Source of the DNA: Deltaproteobacteria bacterium | Lineage (GTDB): Bacteria; Myxococcota; Polyangia; Haliangiales; Haliangiaceae | Length of the DNA stretch: 9,732 nt | NCBI GenBank assembly: GCA_018262455.1 | Contig: JAGSPR010000256.1 | Location: 1 to 9,732, forward strand | Direction of reading: 5' to 3' | Part shown: positions 1-9,081 of the stretch, one piece after another | How the letters are laid out: each line of letters starts with the position of its first letter | Position numbering within the stretch: the stretch's first letter is position 1 | Translations under genes and position numbers: made by a program | The notes under the pieces: model-generated | Told to the model about the DNA's origin: nothing | Seen by the model: only the letters and a program-made list of their open reading frames with translations | Database searches by the model: none

Positions 1-711
1 ATCCCGCTCAACTCCGGTTCGTTCCGCCAGCGGCTCGCCAGTGCCCTCCATCCGTTCACGATCAGCGAGGCCGCTGGTGGGTTCGCCGAGCCGATCCGCA
101 AGGAGTGCCTCACGCTGTCGCTGCGGCTGGGCGCCGGCGGCCGGAGCACGTTCGCGAACGGGGTGCTGCTCATCGACGACGACAAGGCGACGCCCGAGGT
201 CGAGCTGCTCCGCCTGTCCAACGTCCACCAGCTCGGCGTCGAGGCGTTCGCCGGCGCGGCGGGCAAGATGAAGGGCGGCAAGGTCGACTACCACGCCGGC
301 CTCAGCGTGCTGATGCCGTTCGTCAACAACGACGCGTTCGATCGCAGCGCGACCTCGCTCACGCGGGTCGGGTTCGAGGGCGCGGTGACGTTCAACATGT
401 ACTCGTGGATGTCGCTGGTCTACAGCCTGACGATCACCCGGGACCCGCAGTTGTTCCCGAAGGACAACGAGCTGACGCAGGTCCAGAACAACTTGCTCCT
501 GACGTTCCAGTTCACGCTGGTGAAGAAGGCCGAGAAGCCCAAGGAGCCCACCAAGGAGGAGCTCGCGCTCAAAGCTGCCCAGGACCGCGCGGACACCGCC
601 GAGAAGCGCGCGCTCGACGCCGAGCAGAAGCTCCAGAACCTGGCGGTGCCCCCACCGGCCCCACCGACTCCGCCGGCCGATCCGACGCCGCCGACGCCGC
701 CGACGCCGTAG
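1..711 (+). CDS. C-terminal part of a putative outer-membrane beta-barrel protein with coiled-coil and Pro-rich tail (5' truncated)
   Basis: The frame is open from base 1 and ends in TAG at 709-711, so the true start lies upstream; 236 codons are visible. Codons about 60-172 show alternating hydrophobic/polar stretches rich in aromatics, Asn and Thr, as in outer-membrane beta-strands, for example around FEGAVTFNMYSWMSLVYSLT and NNLLLTFQFTLV. A charged, Ala/Glu/Lys-rich segment follows (codons about 175-214) with coiled-coil character, then a tail of about 22 residues that is mostly Pro, Thr and Ala. I do not recognise a precise family; it resembles DUF3078-type barrels only in general style. 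A coiled coil and proline tail after the last strand is unusual for a barrel and could reach into the periplasm or bind peptidoglycan (inference). It converges on the transferase gene with a 20-nt gap. Confidence 0.75.
   Translation: MPLNSGSFRQRLASALHPFTISEAAGGFAEPIRKECLTLSLRLGAGGRSTFANGVLLIDDDKATPEVELLRLSNVHQLGVEAFAGAAGKMKGGKVDYHAGLSVLMPFVNNDAFDRSATSLTRVGFEGAVTFNMYSWMSLVYSLTITRDPQLFPKDNELTQVQNNLLLTFQFTLVKKAEKPKEPTKEELALKAAQDRADTAEKRALDAEQKLQNLAVPPPAPPTPPADPTPPTPPTP
682..708 (+). repeat. Three perfect tandem copies of a 9-bp unit (ccgacgccg)
   Basis: Copies lie at 682-690, 691-699 and 700-708, directly before the stop codon of the barrel-like gene. They encode Pro-Thr-Pro repeats of the C-terminal tail. 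The unit is a multiple of three, so a gain or loss of copies would change tail length without breaking the frame. Confidence 0.85.
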
Positions 712-731
712 CCTCCCGCTCGGCTCCCGGC

Positions 732-1982
732 TCAGACCCAGCGCGAGGTGAGCTGGATCGCCTCGGCAACTTCGGGGCTGTCGCGCCGGTGGCTGGCGAG
801 CAGCGTCTCGAGCATCTCGAGCGCGCGCATCGCGCGCCTGGCGGTGGGCCGCAAGTGGTCATGAAGCGCGCGGTCGAAGCAGCGAACGACGAAGAACCGC
901 GGCGAAGCGGTGGCGCCGATCGAGATCTTGGTGTGCGAGAACCAGTAACGGTAGTCGATCGTTCGAATCTGTCGCTCTGCGGCCAGCCGGATGGGGTCGT
1001 AGTAGGTCAGGTTGAAGTACGCCCGCGCCTGTTTCGCGAGCTCGTCCGCAAAGCCGATATGATGCGATTGCCACGCGCGGTCGAGGGCGAAGAAATGTGC
1101 GACGCCGATGAGCCGATCTTCGAACAGCGTGCCGAGCACGAGCGCCGTCAGGCCCGGGATCGAGAGATCGCCCATGGCGACATCAGCGTCGATCTCGCCA
1201 TGCTACTCGGCATGGCGCTGGAACAGCGCGCGGATCTCTGGTCCGCGCGCGTGACAGTCGAGCTCCACCGTCCGGCAGCCCGAGCCCAGATAAGCGCGCT
1301 GGCGCCGGCGAGCATCCGACCGCGCGCGGCTCTGCAACGACTGGAGGTATTCGTCGAACGTGGGCGGAACCGTGATGTGGTGGCGCGGATACATGAACAG
1401 CGGCAGGTAATCGGGCGCCGCTTCGGAGATCCCCGCCGCATCGGCCACCGGATAGTAGGGAAACAGGACGCAGCGAGCGCCGCATCGGCGCGCGTCGTCC
1501 TCGAGCTGGGCGAGGAGTGCACGGATGACCTCGCCTCGACGCATGTCGGCTCGGATCACCAGATGATTCTCTTCGGTTCCGGCCTGCCCACAGAGGAGTG
1601 CCGGGAAGAAGGCGTGCGGATCCACGGCGCCGGTCGGCTGATCGAATGGCATCCATGCGGTCGCCGGGTTGAGCTCGGGCGTCAGCTCCCCGACCATCGC
1701 CGGCCGCCAGCGCGGGTCGACCTGGAGGAACTGCTCGTAAGGATCGACCCACGCCGTGGGCGGCTGCTCGGCGAGCCAGTAAGCCAACGCGCCGGCGAGT
1801 GCGCCCGACGCGTCGCGGACCTCGAGCACCCGCGCACCCGGCGGCAGATGGGGCCTGACCCACTCGCTTCGCGCGTAGATGCCGTTGCCATCGACCAGGT
1901 GATTCCACGCTGACCAGTCGAATTCAGCGGCGTCGCGAGTCACGATCTCGAAGCCCGAGCTGACCAGGTCGGCGGTGGTCAC
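732..1982 (-). pseudogene. GNAT/FemAB-like transferase (peptidogalycan-type acetyltransferase), interrupted by one in-frame amber stop
   Basis: Reading from a GTG at 1982, the frame encodes 259 residues, meets TAG at 1203-1205, then continues open in the same frame to TGA at 732-734, about 415 residues plus the stop. The two halves fit one GNAT-fold transferase of the FemAB/PF13480 kind. The first half has the FDEYLQSL...RARSDARRR stretch typical before the acyltransferase core. The second half has VLGTLFEDRLIGVAHFF, then YYDPIRLAAERQIRTIDY and KISIGA, resembling the conserved Y-PI-A-G-IR-DYG-K-RG end of such proteins. Such enzymes move acyl or aminoacyl groups to amino groups in cell-wall or natural-product pathways. 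The GTG overlaps the TGA of the M29-like gene as GTGA, with a GGAGG at 1994-1998 (complement) and a closer GAGG, suggesting coupled translation. An ATG at 1175, 27 nt past the stop, could restart translation but has no clear ribosome site. Whether this is a nonsense mutation, a sequencing error or recoding cannot be told here. Confidence 0.7.
1203..1205 (-). other. In-frame TAG interrupting the GNAT-like gene
   Basis: The plus-strand bases are cta, so the minus strand reads TAG between ...FQRHAE and HGEIDADVAMGDL.... No frame change is needed to join the two halves. One substitution would restore a Lys, Gln or Glu codon; a Lys would match the KHG-like pattern I expect in related proteins, but that is from memory and not from an alignment. 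Confidence 0.85.
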
Positions 1983-3001
1983 TGGTCCTCGATCCTCCGA
2001 CAGCTCACGATCTCGGCGAGCGGCGGGACGTACTCACCCTCCTGGAGGATGGGGGTGGTGCCGGCGTCGAGCGAGGCTCCCACCCAGACCGCGTCGCTGT
2101 GAAATCCTTCCGAGTAGTGGCCGAGCCCCAGCACCAGCGCACCCCAGACGCGCTCGTCTTCGACGATGACGCCTGTCGTGGCGCCGATCCCGGGGTTGAA
2201 ACCGAACGAGAAGTGCATGAGCACTCTCCGATCCGGCCGCGAGCGTTGGTCGAGCCATGCGCCGAACCGCGCGGCCGCCGGCCCTGAGACCTCGCACAGC
2301 CGCCCGCCACGGAACTGCATCGTGAGTGGTTCGTCGAGCCGACCCAGCTCGGCAGGCGGATAGAGCGCCCCGTTCACCACGACCGTTCCTTCTGCGCTCC
2401 CTTCGGCAACCCCGAGGTTGAGCTGCCCTGGCATGAGCCACAGGTTCGGCTCGGCGGCGTGCTCGGCGACCACGAACCGGAAGTCAGAACCGTGGCGATC
2501 CTTGGCGTGCACCGGCGTGCCCGGCACGAGACGCGCCGCGAGGCTCGCGCTGAAGCGCTCCAGCTCGTCCAGATCTGGCCGACCGATCGCGCGGGCGAGC
2601 AGGTCGGAATACAGCCCCGGCAGCACGAAGTAGCGCGTGTTCGCGAGCTCGGGATCTGCGAGGAGCTGCGAGTAGATGATGACGTTCGAGAGGTCGATCC
2701 AGGTCTCGGCGCGCCGCAGCGCCGCCACGAGCGACGTCATGCTCGCCAGATCCGGGTCCTGTGCGTCGATCGCGAGCACGACAGGCCTGCCGCCCTGCGC
2801 CTTCACGGCGATCGCCAGTGCCGTGGTGCAGGCCAGGTCCTGCGTCTCGAGGTCACAGGTGATCATCACCTCGGCGCCTGGCCGCACCACGGCGGCCCTC
2901 GCGATATGGGTGGCACCACGGCCAACAGCTCCCACGACCACAACTGATTGTCGCCGATGTCGCGGCTTTGTCCAACCGGAGGCGCGCAAATTGCAGCGCA
3001 T
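1979..3001 (-). CDS. M29 aminopeptidase / NicX (2,5-dihydroxypyridine dioxygenase)-like metalloenzyme
   Basis: 340 residues from ATG at 3001. The C-terminal two thirds follow the pattern of aminopeptidase T (M29) and its NicX relatives: a VPGTPVHAKDRHGSDFRF segment (159-176), PGQLNLGVAEGSAEGTVVVN (191-210), a GGRLCEVSG turn (232-240), then FGFNPGIGATTG (266-277) and GLGHYSEGFHSDAVW (292-306), whose His and Asp residues are candidate metal ligands. The usual GE before the SAEGT block in peptidases is GQ here, so peptidase activity is uncertain and a dioxygenase or hydrolase role on a small substrate is possible. The first 20 or so residues (Arg/Lys-rich) look unlike the family and have no good ribosome site; GTG codons at 2941 or 2935 are alternative starts. 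It is cytoplasmic, with no signal peptide. It lies 21 nt after the receiver gene and overlaps the transferase gene by 4 nt, so all four minus-strand genes may be one operon. Confidence 0.8.
   Translation of the reverse strand: MRCNLRASGWTKPRHRRQSVVVVGAVGRGATHIARAAVVRPGAEVMITCDLETQDLACTTALAIAVKAQGGRPVVLAIDAQDPDLASMTSLVAALRRAETWIDLSNVIIYSQLLADPELANTRYFVLPGLYSDLLARAIGRPDLDELERFSASLAARLVPGTPVHAKDRHGSDFRFVVAEHAAEPNLWLMPGQLNLGVAEGSAEGTVVVNGALYPPAELGRLDEPLTMQFRGGRLCEVSGPAAARFGAWLDQRSRPDRRVLMHFSFGFNPGIGATTGVIVEDERVWGALVLGLGHYSEGFHSDAVWVGASLDAGTTPILQEGEYVPPLAEIVSCRRIEDQ
2947..2974 (-). promoter_or_regulatory. Candidate sigma-70-type promoter just inside the annotated start of the M29-like gene
   Basis: On the minus strand TGGACA (2974-2969, five of six to TTGACA) is followed after 16 bp by GACAAT (2952-2947, four of six to TATAAT). 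Transcription would begin near 2940, almost on the in-frame GTG at 2941. The stretch 2940-3020 is less GC-rich than its surroundings. A chance match is quite possible, and the gene may simply be read from the kinase promoter. Confidence 0.25.
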
Positions 3002-3022
3002 GATCAGGATGCTGCGTTGTGA

Positions 3023-3397
3023 TCAGCCGCCAGCGGTCGACGGCGGCAGGTACGGCCCGAGGAGCGCGAGCAGGGTCTCGGGCTGAAATGGCTTGTACAG
3101 GAAGTGCGTGACGCGCGGGTTGCGGGCGACGAGCGACGCGATCGCGATGTCGCCCGAGATCAGGATGAACGGGACGCTGGCCTCGACGCGAGCGAGCACG
3201 TCGAGCCCGCTGATCATCGGCATCCGGTAGTCACACACGACCACCGCGATCGGATGCGAGCCGACGTAGGCGAGCGCGTGCTCGGGATCGGTGAAGGTCA
3301 CGACCGAGGCGCCGGAGCCCTCGAGGATCCGCTGAAACACGCTGCACAGCAGCGGCTCGTCGTCGATGTAGACGATCACGGGCGGCGGGGTCGTCAT
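3023..3397 (-). CDS. Single-domain response regulator (receiver only)
   Basis: 124 residues, exactly one CheY-like receiver and no output domain. The acidic pocket is Asp12-Asp13 in VYIDDEP, the phosphoacceptor is Asp56 in VVVCDYRMP, the switch Ser is Ser81 in ILISGD, and the conserved Lys is Lys102 in FLYKPF. The ATG at 3395-3397 overlaps the TGA of the upstream histidine kinase as ATGA, so the pair is translationally coupled and very likely cognate. A longer open frame exists upstream, but it is only the shadow of the kinase gene. With no DNA-binding region, it should act by protein contact, as a phosphate sink, or as a relay intermediate; which one cannot be read from sequence. Confidence 0.93.
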   Translation of the reverse strand: MTTPPPVIVYIDDEPLLCSVFQRILEGSGASVVTFTDPEHALAYVGSHPIAVVVCDYRMPMISGLDVLARVEASVPFILISGDIAIASLVARNPRVTHFLYKPFQPETLLALLGPYLPPSTAGG

Positions 3398-4857
3398 CGC
3401 GGCAACTCGACCAAGAACCGGGTGTGAGGCACGCTGCGATCGAGCCTCAGGGTACCGCCGTGGCTCTCGACGATGCTGCGGCTGATGCTCAGGCCGAGCC
3501 CGGTGCCTGCCCCGACCGGCTTGGTCGTGAAGAACGGCCGGAACACGTCCGCGTCCAGGTCGGCGGCCACGCCGGATCCGGAGTCCTCGACCAGGATCAC
3601 GACGACGTCCGGCCGGTCGACCGCGGACAGCCGGATCCACTTGGATGGCGCGTCGGCCACCGCGTCGAACGCGTTGTTGAGCAGGTTGACGACCACCTGG
3701 GACAGCTCGATCGCATGGCCGCGGACGCTCGCGGAGGTCTCGACCGCCACCTCCAGCTGGACGCCGTGCGTCCGGATCCGTGCCCGGCACAGATCCATCG
3801 CATCGTCCACGACCGTCGCGATCTGGACCTGAGCGACCTCATCGCGCGCGCGCGCGAACTTGCGGAGCCCGTGGACGATCTTGCCGGCTCGCGCGGTGGC
3901 GTCACGGATCGCGGCGATCGCCGCGTCGATGTGCGCGGCATCGTGGGCCGCGATCGCGTTCTCGAGCGTGAACGCGAACGCGTCGATGATCCCGAGGGGG
4001 TTATTGATCTCGTGCGCGAAGCTCGCGGCCATCTGGCCCATCATCGCGAGCTTCGACGCGTGAATCGCCTTGATGCGCTCCTCCTCGAGCCGCCCCTCGA
4101 GCGCACGCTGCGTCGTGAGGTCCTCGATCAGCGACCAGATGTATGCCTTCCCTTCGCGCTCGACGAGGAAGCCGTTGAGCCGGACCGGAACCAGCCGACC
4201 GTCCTTGCGGATGAACTCCTTCTCGTACGGTCCGTAGCGCCGGCGCGTCCGCAGGTGCTCGAGCTGGGTCATCTCGTCGGCGTCGTACTTGCGCGGCGTC
4301 AGCTGCCAGTAGGACAGCCCGCCGTCGGCCTCCTCCTGCGTGTAGCCGATGATGTCGAGGAAGGCCGGATTCGACTTGATCCACAACCCCTCCATGCTGC
4401 AGAGGTTGAGCCCGACCGGCGACTGATCGAAGAGATCACTGATCATGCTCTCGCGCTCGGCGAGCCGGTGCTGGGTCTCGACCTGCTCGGTGATGCGCTC
4501 GACGTAGATGATGACGCCGGCGATCTCGCCGTCGGGCCTCCGCCACGGCGCCACCTTCCACCGCAGGTGCTCGCGCTGCCCGTCCGCCCGGACGAAGAAG
4601 TCCTCGCCGCGATCTTCGGTACCGCCGGCGAGGCACCGGCGATGAACCTCACGCCACTCATCGCGGATCGGGAGCACGTCGTAATGCATCAGCCCGACGA
4701 GATCGCGACCCGCCGGTTCGCCATGGGCCGGGAGCCACCCTTCATTGTGGGCGAGGTACCGCATGTCGCGGTCGAACAGCGCCGCCGCGACCGGTAGCGT
4801 GCGAAGGACCTCGCGCAGCACCTGGAGCCCATCCTCCCCCCCGATCGCCACCTTCAT
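3394..4857 (-). CDS. PAS-PAS sensor histidine kinase
   Basis: 487 residues. There are two PAS domains (about 15-125 and 138-250); the second has the usual IIGYTQEEA and EKEFIRKDGRLVPVRLNG strings. A short coiled linker leads to the HisKA dimerisation helix with phosphoacceptor His282 in SFAHEINNPLG. The ATPase domain follows: N box NLLNNAFDAV (391-400), G1 box DSGSG (425-429), F box PFFTTK (441-446) and G2 box GAGTGLGLS (449-457). No signal peptide or membrane helix is seen, so it is a soluble sensor of a cytoplasmic or PAS-bound signal. The ATG at 4857 has no clear ribosome site. A GTG at 4821 lies 11 nt after a strong GGAGG (within a run of seven Gs) and is a good alternative start, removing 12 residues. 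It heads the minus-strand gene set and overlaps its receiver by 4 nt. Confidence 0.94.
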   Translation of the reverse strand: MKVAIGGEDGLQVLREVLRTLPVAAALFDRDMRYLAHNEGWLPAHGEPAGRDLVGLMHYDVLPIRDEWREVHRRCLAGGTEDRGEDFFVRADGQREHLRWKVAPWRRPDGEIAGVIIYVERITEQVETQHRLAERESMISDLFDQSPVGLNLCSMEGLWIKSNPAFLDIIGYTQEEADGGLSYWQLTPRKYDADEMTQLEHLRTRRRYGPYEKEFIRKDGRLVPVRLNGFLVEREGKAYIWSLIEDLTTQRALEGRLEEERIKAIHASKLAMMGQMAASFAHEINNPLGIIDAFAFTLENAIAAHDAAHIDAAIAAIRDATARAGKIVHGLRKFARARDEVAQVQIATVVDDAMDLCRARIRTHGVQLEVAVETSASVRGHAIELSQVVVNLLNNAFDAVADAPSKWIRLSAVDRPDVVVILVEDSGSGVAADLDADVFRPFFTTKPVGAGTGLGLSISRSIVESHGGTLRLDRSVPHTRFLVELPR

Positions 4858-4936
4858 CGGGGGAGCCTATCACCGCATCGTCGGGCGTGACGGCCGAGGG
4901 TAGAGGCCAACTCCAGGCTGCGAGATCCTCCGCCGC

Positions 4937-4952
4937 GCGTGGGCGCCCACGC
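4937..4952. promoter_or_regulatory. Perfect 16-bp palindrome in the divergent intergenic region (candidate operator)
   Basis: The sequence gcgtgggcgcccacgc equals its own reverse complement. It lies in the 207-bp space between the two divergent kinase genes (4858-5064), about 80 bp before the minus-strand start and 112 bp before the plus-strand start. A dimeric regulator could bind here and control both directions. GC-rich DNA makes palindromes of G and C easier to form by chance. I see no convincing -35/-10 pair in the rest of this space. Confidence 0.4.
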
Positions 4953-5053
4953 CCGCGGTCGTGTCCGCACGGGGATTCACCGAGGCATCGACGCGCATCG
5001 CGTCGTCGTGTGGTCGCGCGAGCGATTCGGGGGAAACTGCGGGTAGCGGTAGT

Positions 5054-5079
5054 GGAGGAATGCGATGGAGGACTCGATG
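5054..5079 (+). promoter_or_regulatory. Two successive ribosome binding site/ATG pairs for the hybrid kinase
   Basis: GGAGGA at 5054-5059 precedes ATG 5065, and a second GGAGGA at 5067-5072 precedes the in-frame ATG 5077. Spacing is about 5 and 4 nt from the last A to the ATG. Both starts give the same protein apart from four residues (MEDS). Confidence 0.6.
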
Positions 5080-7059
5080 CGGCTCGACAACGAACCCGCG
5101 AATGACGAGATGCCAGCGCGGATCCGTGCCTTCGACTGGGCGACGACCGAGCTCGGCGCGGTCGCGACGTGGCCGGCCTGCCTGGTGACGATCACGGACC
5201 TCTTGACCGCCGCCGCCTGGCCGATGCTGCTGTGGTGGGGCGACGGATCGATCCAGATCTACAACGATGCGGCACGCCGCGACCTGCTCGCGGATCGGCA
5301 CCCTGGTGCGCTCGGTGCACCCGCCGCCGAGGTCTGGGCTCGCGCCTGGCCCGAGCTCGGGGCTGCCGCGATGAGCGTGCGGGCCGGCCACGGCGCGGTC
5401 GTGCTCGACCATCTCGCGCTCCACGATCGACGGACCTGGTCGGTCGCGGTCAATCCGGCCCCCGACGGCCGCGGCGGCGTCGGGGGCGTGCTCGTGATCG
5501 CCCGCGAGACGACCGCGACGGCCAGCTTCCTCGAGGTCTACCGCGAGCACCTGCGCTCGCTGTTCATGGATGCCCCCGCGGCGATCACCATCCTGCGCGG
5601 GCCGCAGCACGTCGTCGAGCTCGCGAACGAGACGATCACCGCGGCGTTCGGCCTCCAGCCGAGCGACGTGCTGGGGCGCCGGCTGTTCGAGGTGGTGCCC
5701 TATGCCCGCGAGCTGTTCGAGCCGCTGCTCGCTGGCATCCTCGCGTCGGGCGAATCCAAGGTCCTCAAGGAGCTGCGATACCGGACCGAGGTGACCGCAG
5801 ATGGGACGCCCCTCGGTCGCTACGCGAATGCCCTGTTCGCACCGCTCCGCGATCTGCGCGGCAACCGCGAGGGCATGCTCGTCATCGCGGTCGACATCAC
5901 CGACGAGGTCCGCGCCCGCGACCAGATGCACAGGCTCCGCGGCGAGGCCGAGGCCGCGAACCGCGCGAAGGACGAGTTCCTCGCGATGCTCGGGCACGAG
6001 CTCCGCAACCCGCTGGCGCCGATCTCGACCACGCTCCAGGTCATGCGCCTGCGCGGCATGGCCGGCCGCGAGATCGACGTGCTGGAGCGCCAGGTCGGCC
6101 ACCTGACGCGGCTCGTCGACGATCTGCTCGACGTGTCGCGGACGATCGGCGGCAAGATCGAGCTGCATCGCCGTGATCTCGAGCTCGCCGACCTCGTGGC
6201 CGAGGCGCTCGAGGTGTCGAGCCCGCTGCTCGAACAGCGCGGCCAGCTGGTGGAGGTCGACGTGCCGCGCCAGGGCCTCGGCGTGCACGCCGACCGCGAA
6301 CGCATGGTCCAGGCCGTGGCAAATCTGATCACGAACGCAGCGAAGTACAGCGACCCGGGGTCGCGCATCACGATCCGCGGCGCGCGTGCCGGCGACAAGG
6401 TCCGGTTGTCGATCCGAGATCGCGGCGCCGGCATCGCACCCGAGATGCTCGCCCGTGTGTTCGATCCGTTCGTGCAGCAGGCGCAGACGATCGATCGCGC
6501 CCGCGGCGGCCTCGGCCTCGGGCTCTCGATCGTCCGGAGCCTCGTGGAGCTGCACGGCGGGACGGTATCCGCCACAAGCGAGGGCGCCGGCCGGGGCAGC
6601 GTGTTCACGATCGAGCTGCCCGCGAGCGCCCGCGTCTCGACTCCCTCGCCACGTTCCACGTCGGAGGTCGCAGGCGAGCGCCCACCCACGCCACGAAGGA
6701 AGATCCTGGTGGTCGACGACAACGAGGACGCCGCGACGATGCTGGGCGAGGCGCTCGAGAGGCTCGGCTACCAGGTCGAGGTGGCGTACGACGGGCCATC
6801 GGCGCTGCGGATCGCCGCCGCGTTCGCACCCGACGTCGCGCTCCTCGACCTCGGGCTCCCCGTGATGGACGGGTTCGAGCTGGCCGAGCGGCTGCGAGAG
6901 CAACAACCACCCACCAAGCGCCCTCACCTGGTGGCGGTGACGGGGTACGGGCAGGATTCCGATCGGCGACGCTCCGCCGGCGCGGGCTTCGAACGTCACC
7001 TGGTCAAGCCGATCGGGGTCGGCGAGGTGTCCCAGGCCATCACGGAGCTCGTCGCGTGA
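5065..7059 (+). CDS. Hybrid sensor histidine kinase (PAS-PAS-HisKA-HATPase-REC)
   Basis: 664 residues from ATG 5065, preceded by GGAGGA. Residues about 18-150 form the N-terminal PAS-like module common in soluble hybrid kinases, recognised by FDWATTELGAVATWP, PMLLWWGDGSIQIYNDA and the closing VLVIARETT. A second PAS domain spans about 160-280. Helical residues 281-305 lead to HisKA with phosphoacceptor His311 in MLGHELRNPLAPIS. The ATPase has the N box ANLITNAAKYS (419-429), G1 DRGAG (452-456) and G2 GGLGLGLS (481-488). A linker of about 25 residues rich in Pro, Ser and Arg joins a C-terminal receiver with Asp551-Asp552, phosphoacceptor Asp595 in LLDLGLP, Thr626 and Lys648. No membrane segment is seen. 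It has no effector domain, so phosphate must pass to another protein or the receiver must act in cis. It is divergent from the other kinase and lies just before the sigma-54 activator gene. Confidence 0.95.
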   Translation: MEDSMRLDNEPANDEMPARIRAFDWATTELGAVATWPACLVTITDLLTAAAWPMLLWWGDGSIQIYNDAARRDLLADRHPGALGAPAAEVWARAWPELGAAAMSVRAGHGAVVLDHLALHDRRTWSVAVNPAPDGRGGVGGVLVIARETTATASFLEVYREHLRSLFMDAPAAITILRGPQHVVELANETITAAFGLQPSDVLGRRLFEVVPYARELFEPLLAGILASGESKVLKELRYRTEVTADGTPLGRYANALFAPLRDLRGNREGMLVIAVDITDEVRARDQMHRLRGEAEAANRAKDEFLAMLGHELRNPLAPISTTLQVMRLRGMAGREIDVLERQVGHLTRLVDDLLDVSRTIGGKIELHRRDLELADLVAEALEVSSPLLEQRGQLVEVDVPRQGLGVHADRERMVQAVANLITNAAKYSDPGSRITIRGARAGDKVRLSIRDRGAGIAPEMLARVFDPFVQQAQTIDRARGGLGLGLSIVRSLVELHGGTVSATSEGAGRGSVFTIELPASARVSTPSPRSTSEVAGERPPTPRRKILVVDDNEDAATMLGEALERLGYQVEVAYDGPSALRIAAAFAPDVALLDLGLPVMDGFELAERLREQQPPTKRPHLVAVTGYGQDSDRRRSAGAGFERHLVKPIGVGEVSQAITELVA

Positions 7060-7159
7060 CACAGGGGATACATGAGCGCCGCAGGGCGCACACCTGACGA
7101 TCGATCTCGCCGCCACGAGGCGGTTGCGAAGACCGGCGGTTGCGGTGGCGTCGACCGGC

Positions 7160-7251
7160 GTGGGAAAATTTCACTTCGGGGGGACGCCACAGCCTGGTCG
7201 CTGTTCGCGGATGGACGGGGGGGGGATGCTACAGCCTGGCCGCGTTCGTTG

Positions 7252-7260
<9 letters not shown>
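7160..7260. repeat. Imperfect tandem repeat (about 42-bp period) with poly-G runs in the spacer before the activator gene
   Basis: Bases 7178-7215 and 7220-7256 align by hand with about five mismatches and one single-base gap; both contain acagcctgg preceded by a G run (six Gs at 7178-7183, nine Gs at 7217-7225). The single-base gap means the repeat is not kept in one reading frame, arguing that this stretch is non-coding although the downstream frame is open through it. An A/T-rich patch at 7160-7174 (gtgggaaaatttcac) stands out from the GC-rich surroundings and forms an imperfect inverted repeat. Bases 7060-7251 hold no other recognisable feature. Confidence 0.6.

Positions 7261-9073
<1,813 letters not shown>

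Positions 9074-9081
<8 letters not shown>

Noticed and set aside
712..731. Terminator between the convergent genes
   Set aside because: The 20-nt gap has no clear inverted repeat and no T run.
105..1913. 602-codon plus-strand open frame spanning the barrel gene end and the transferase gene
   Set aside because: It is out of frame with the barrel gene and antisense to the transferase. The composition is Arg/Ala/Gly-rich with no recognisable motifs.
3398..3790. N-terminal extension of the receiver gene in the same frame
   Set aside because: It overlaps the ATPase coding region of the kinase. The ATG at 3397 gives a perfect single receiver and the usual ATGA overlap.
3424..4797. 457-codon plus-strand open frame opposite the PAS-PAS kinase
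   Set aside because: It is an antisense shadow; the minus-strand frame has every histidine kinase motif in order.
4870..7116. 748-codon open frame on the minus strand opposite the hybrid kinase
   Set aside because: It is the antisense shadow of a gene with complete kinase and receiver motifs. Its translation is His/Arg/Asp-rich with no domain pattern, as expected when GC-rich codons are read backwards.
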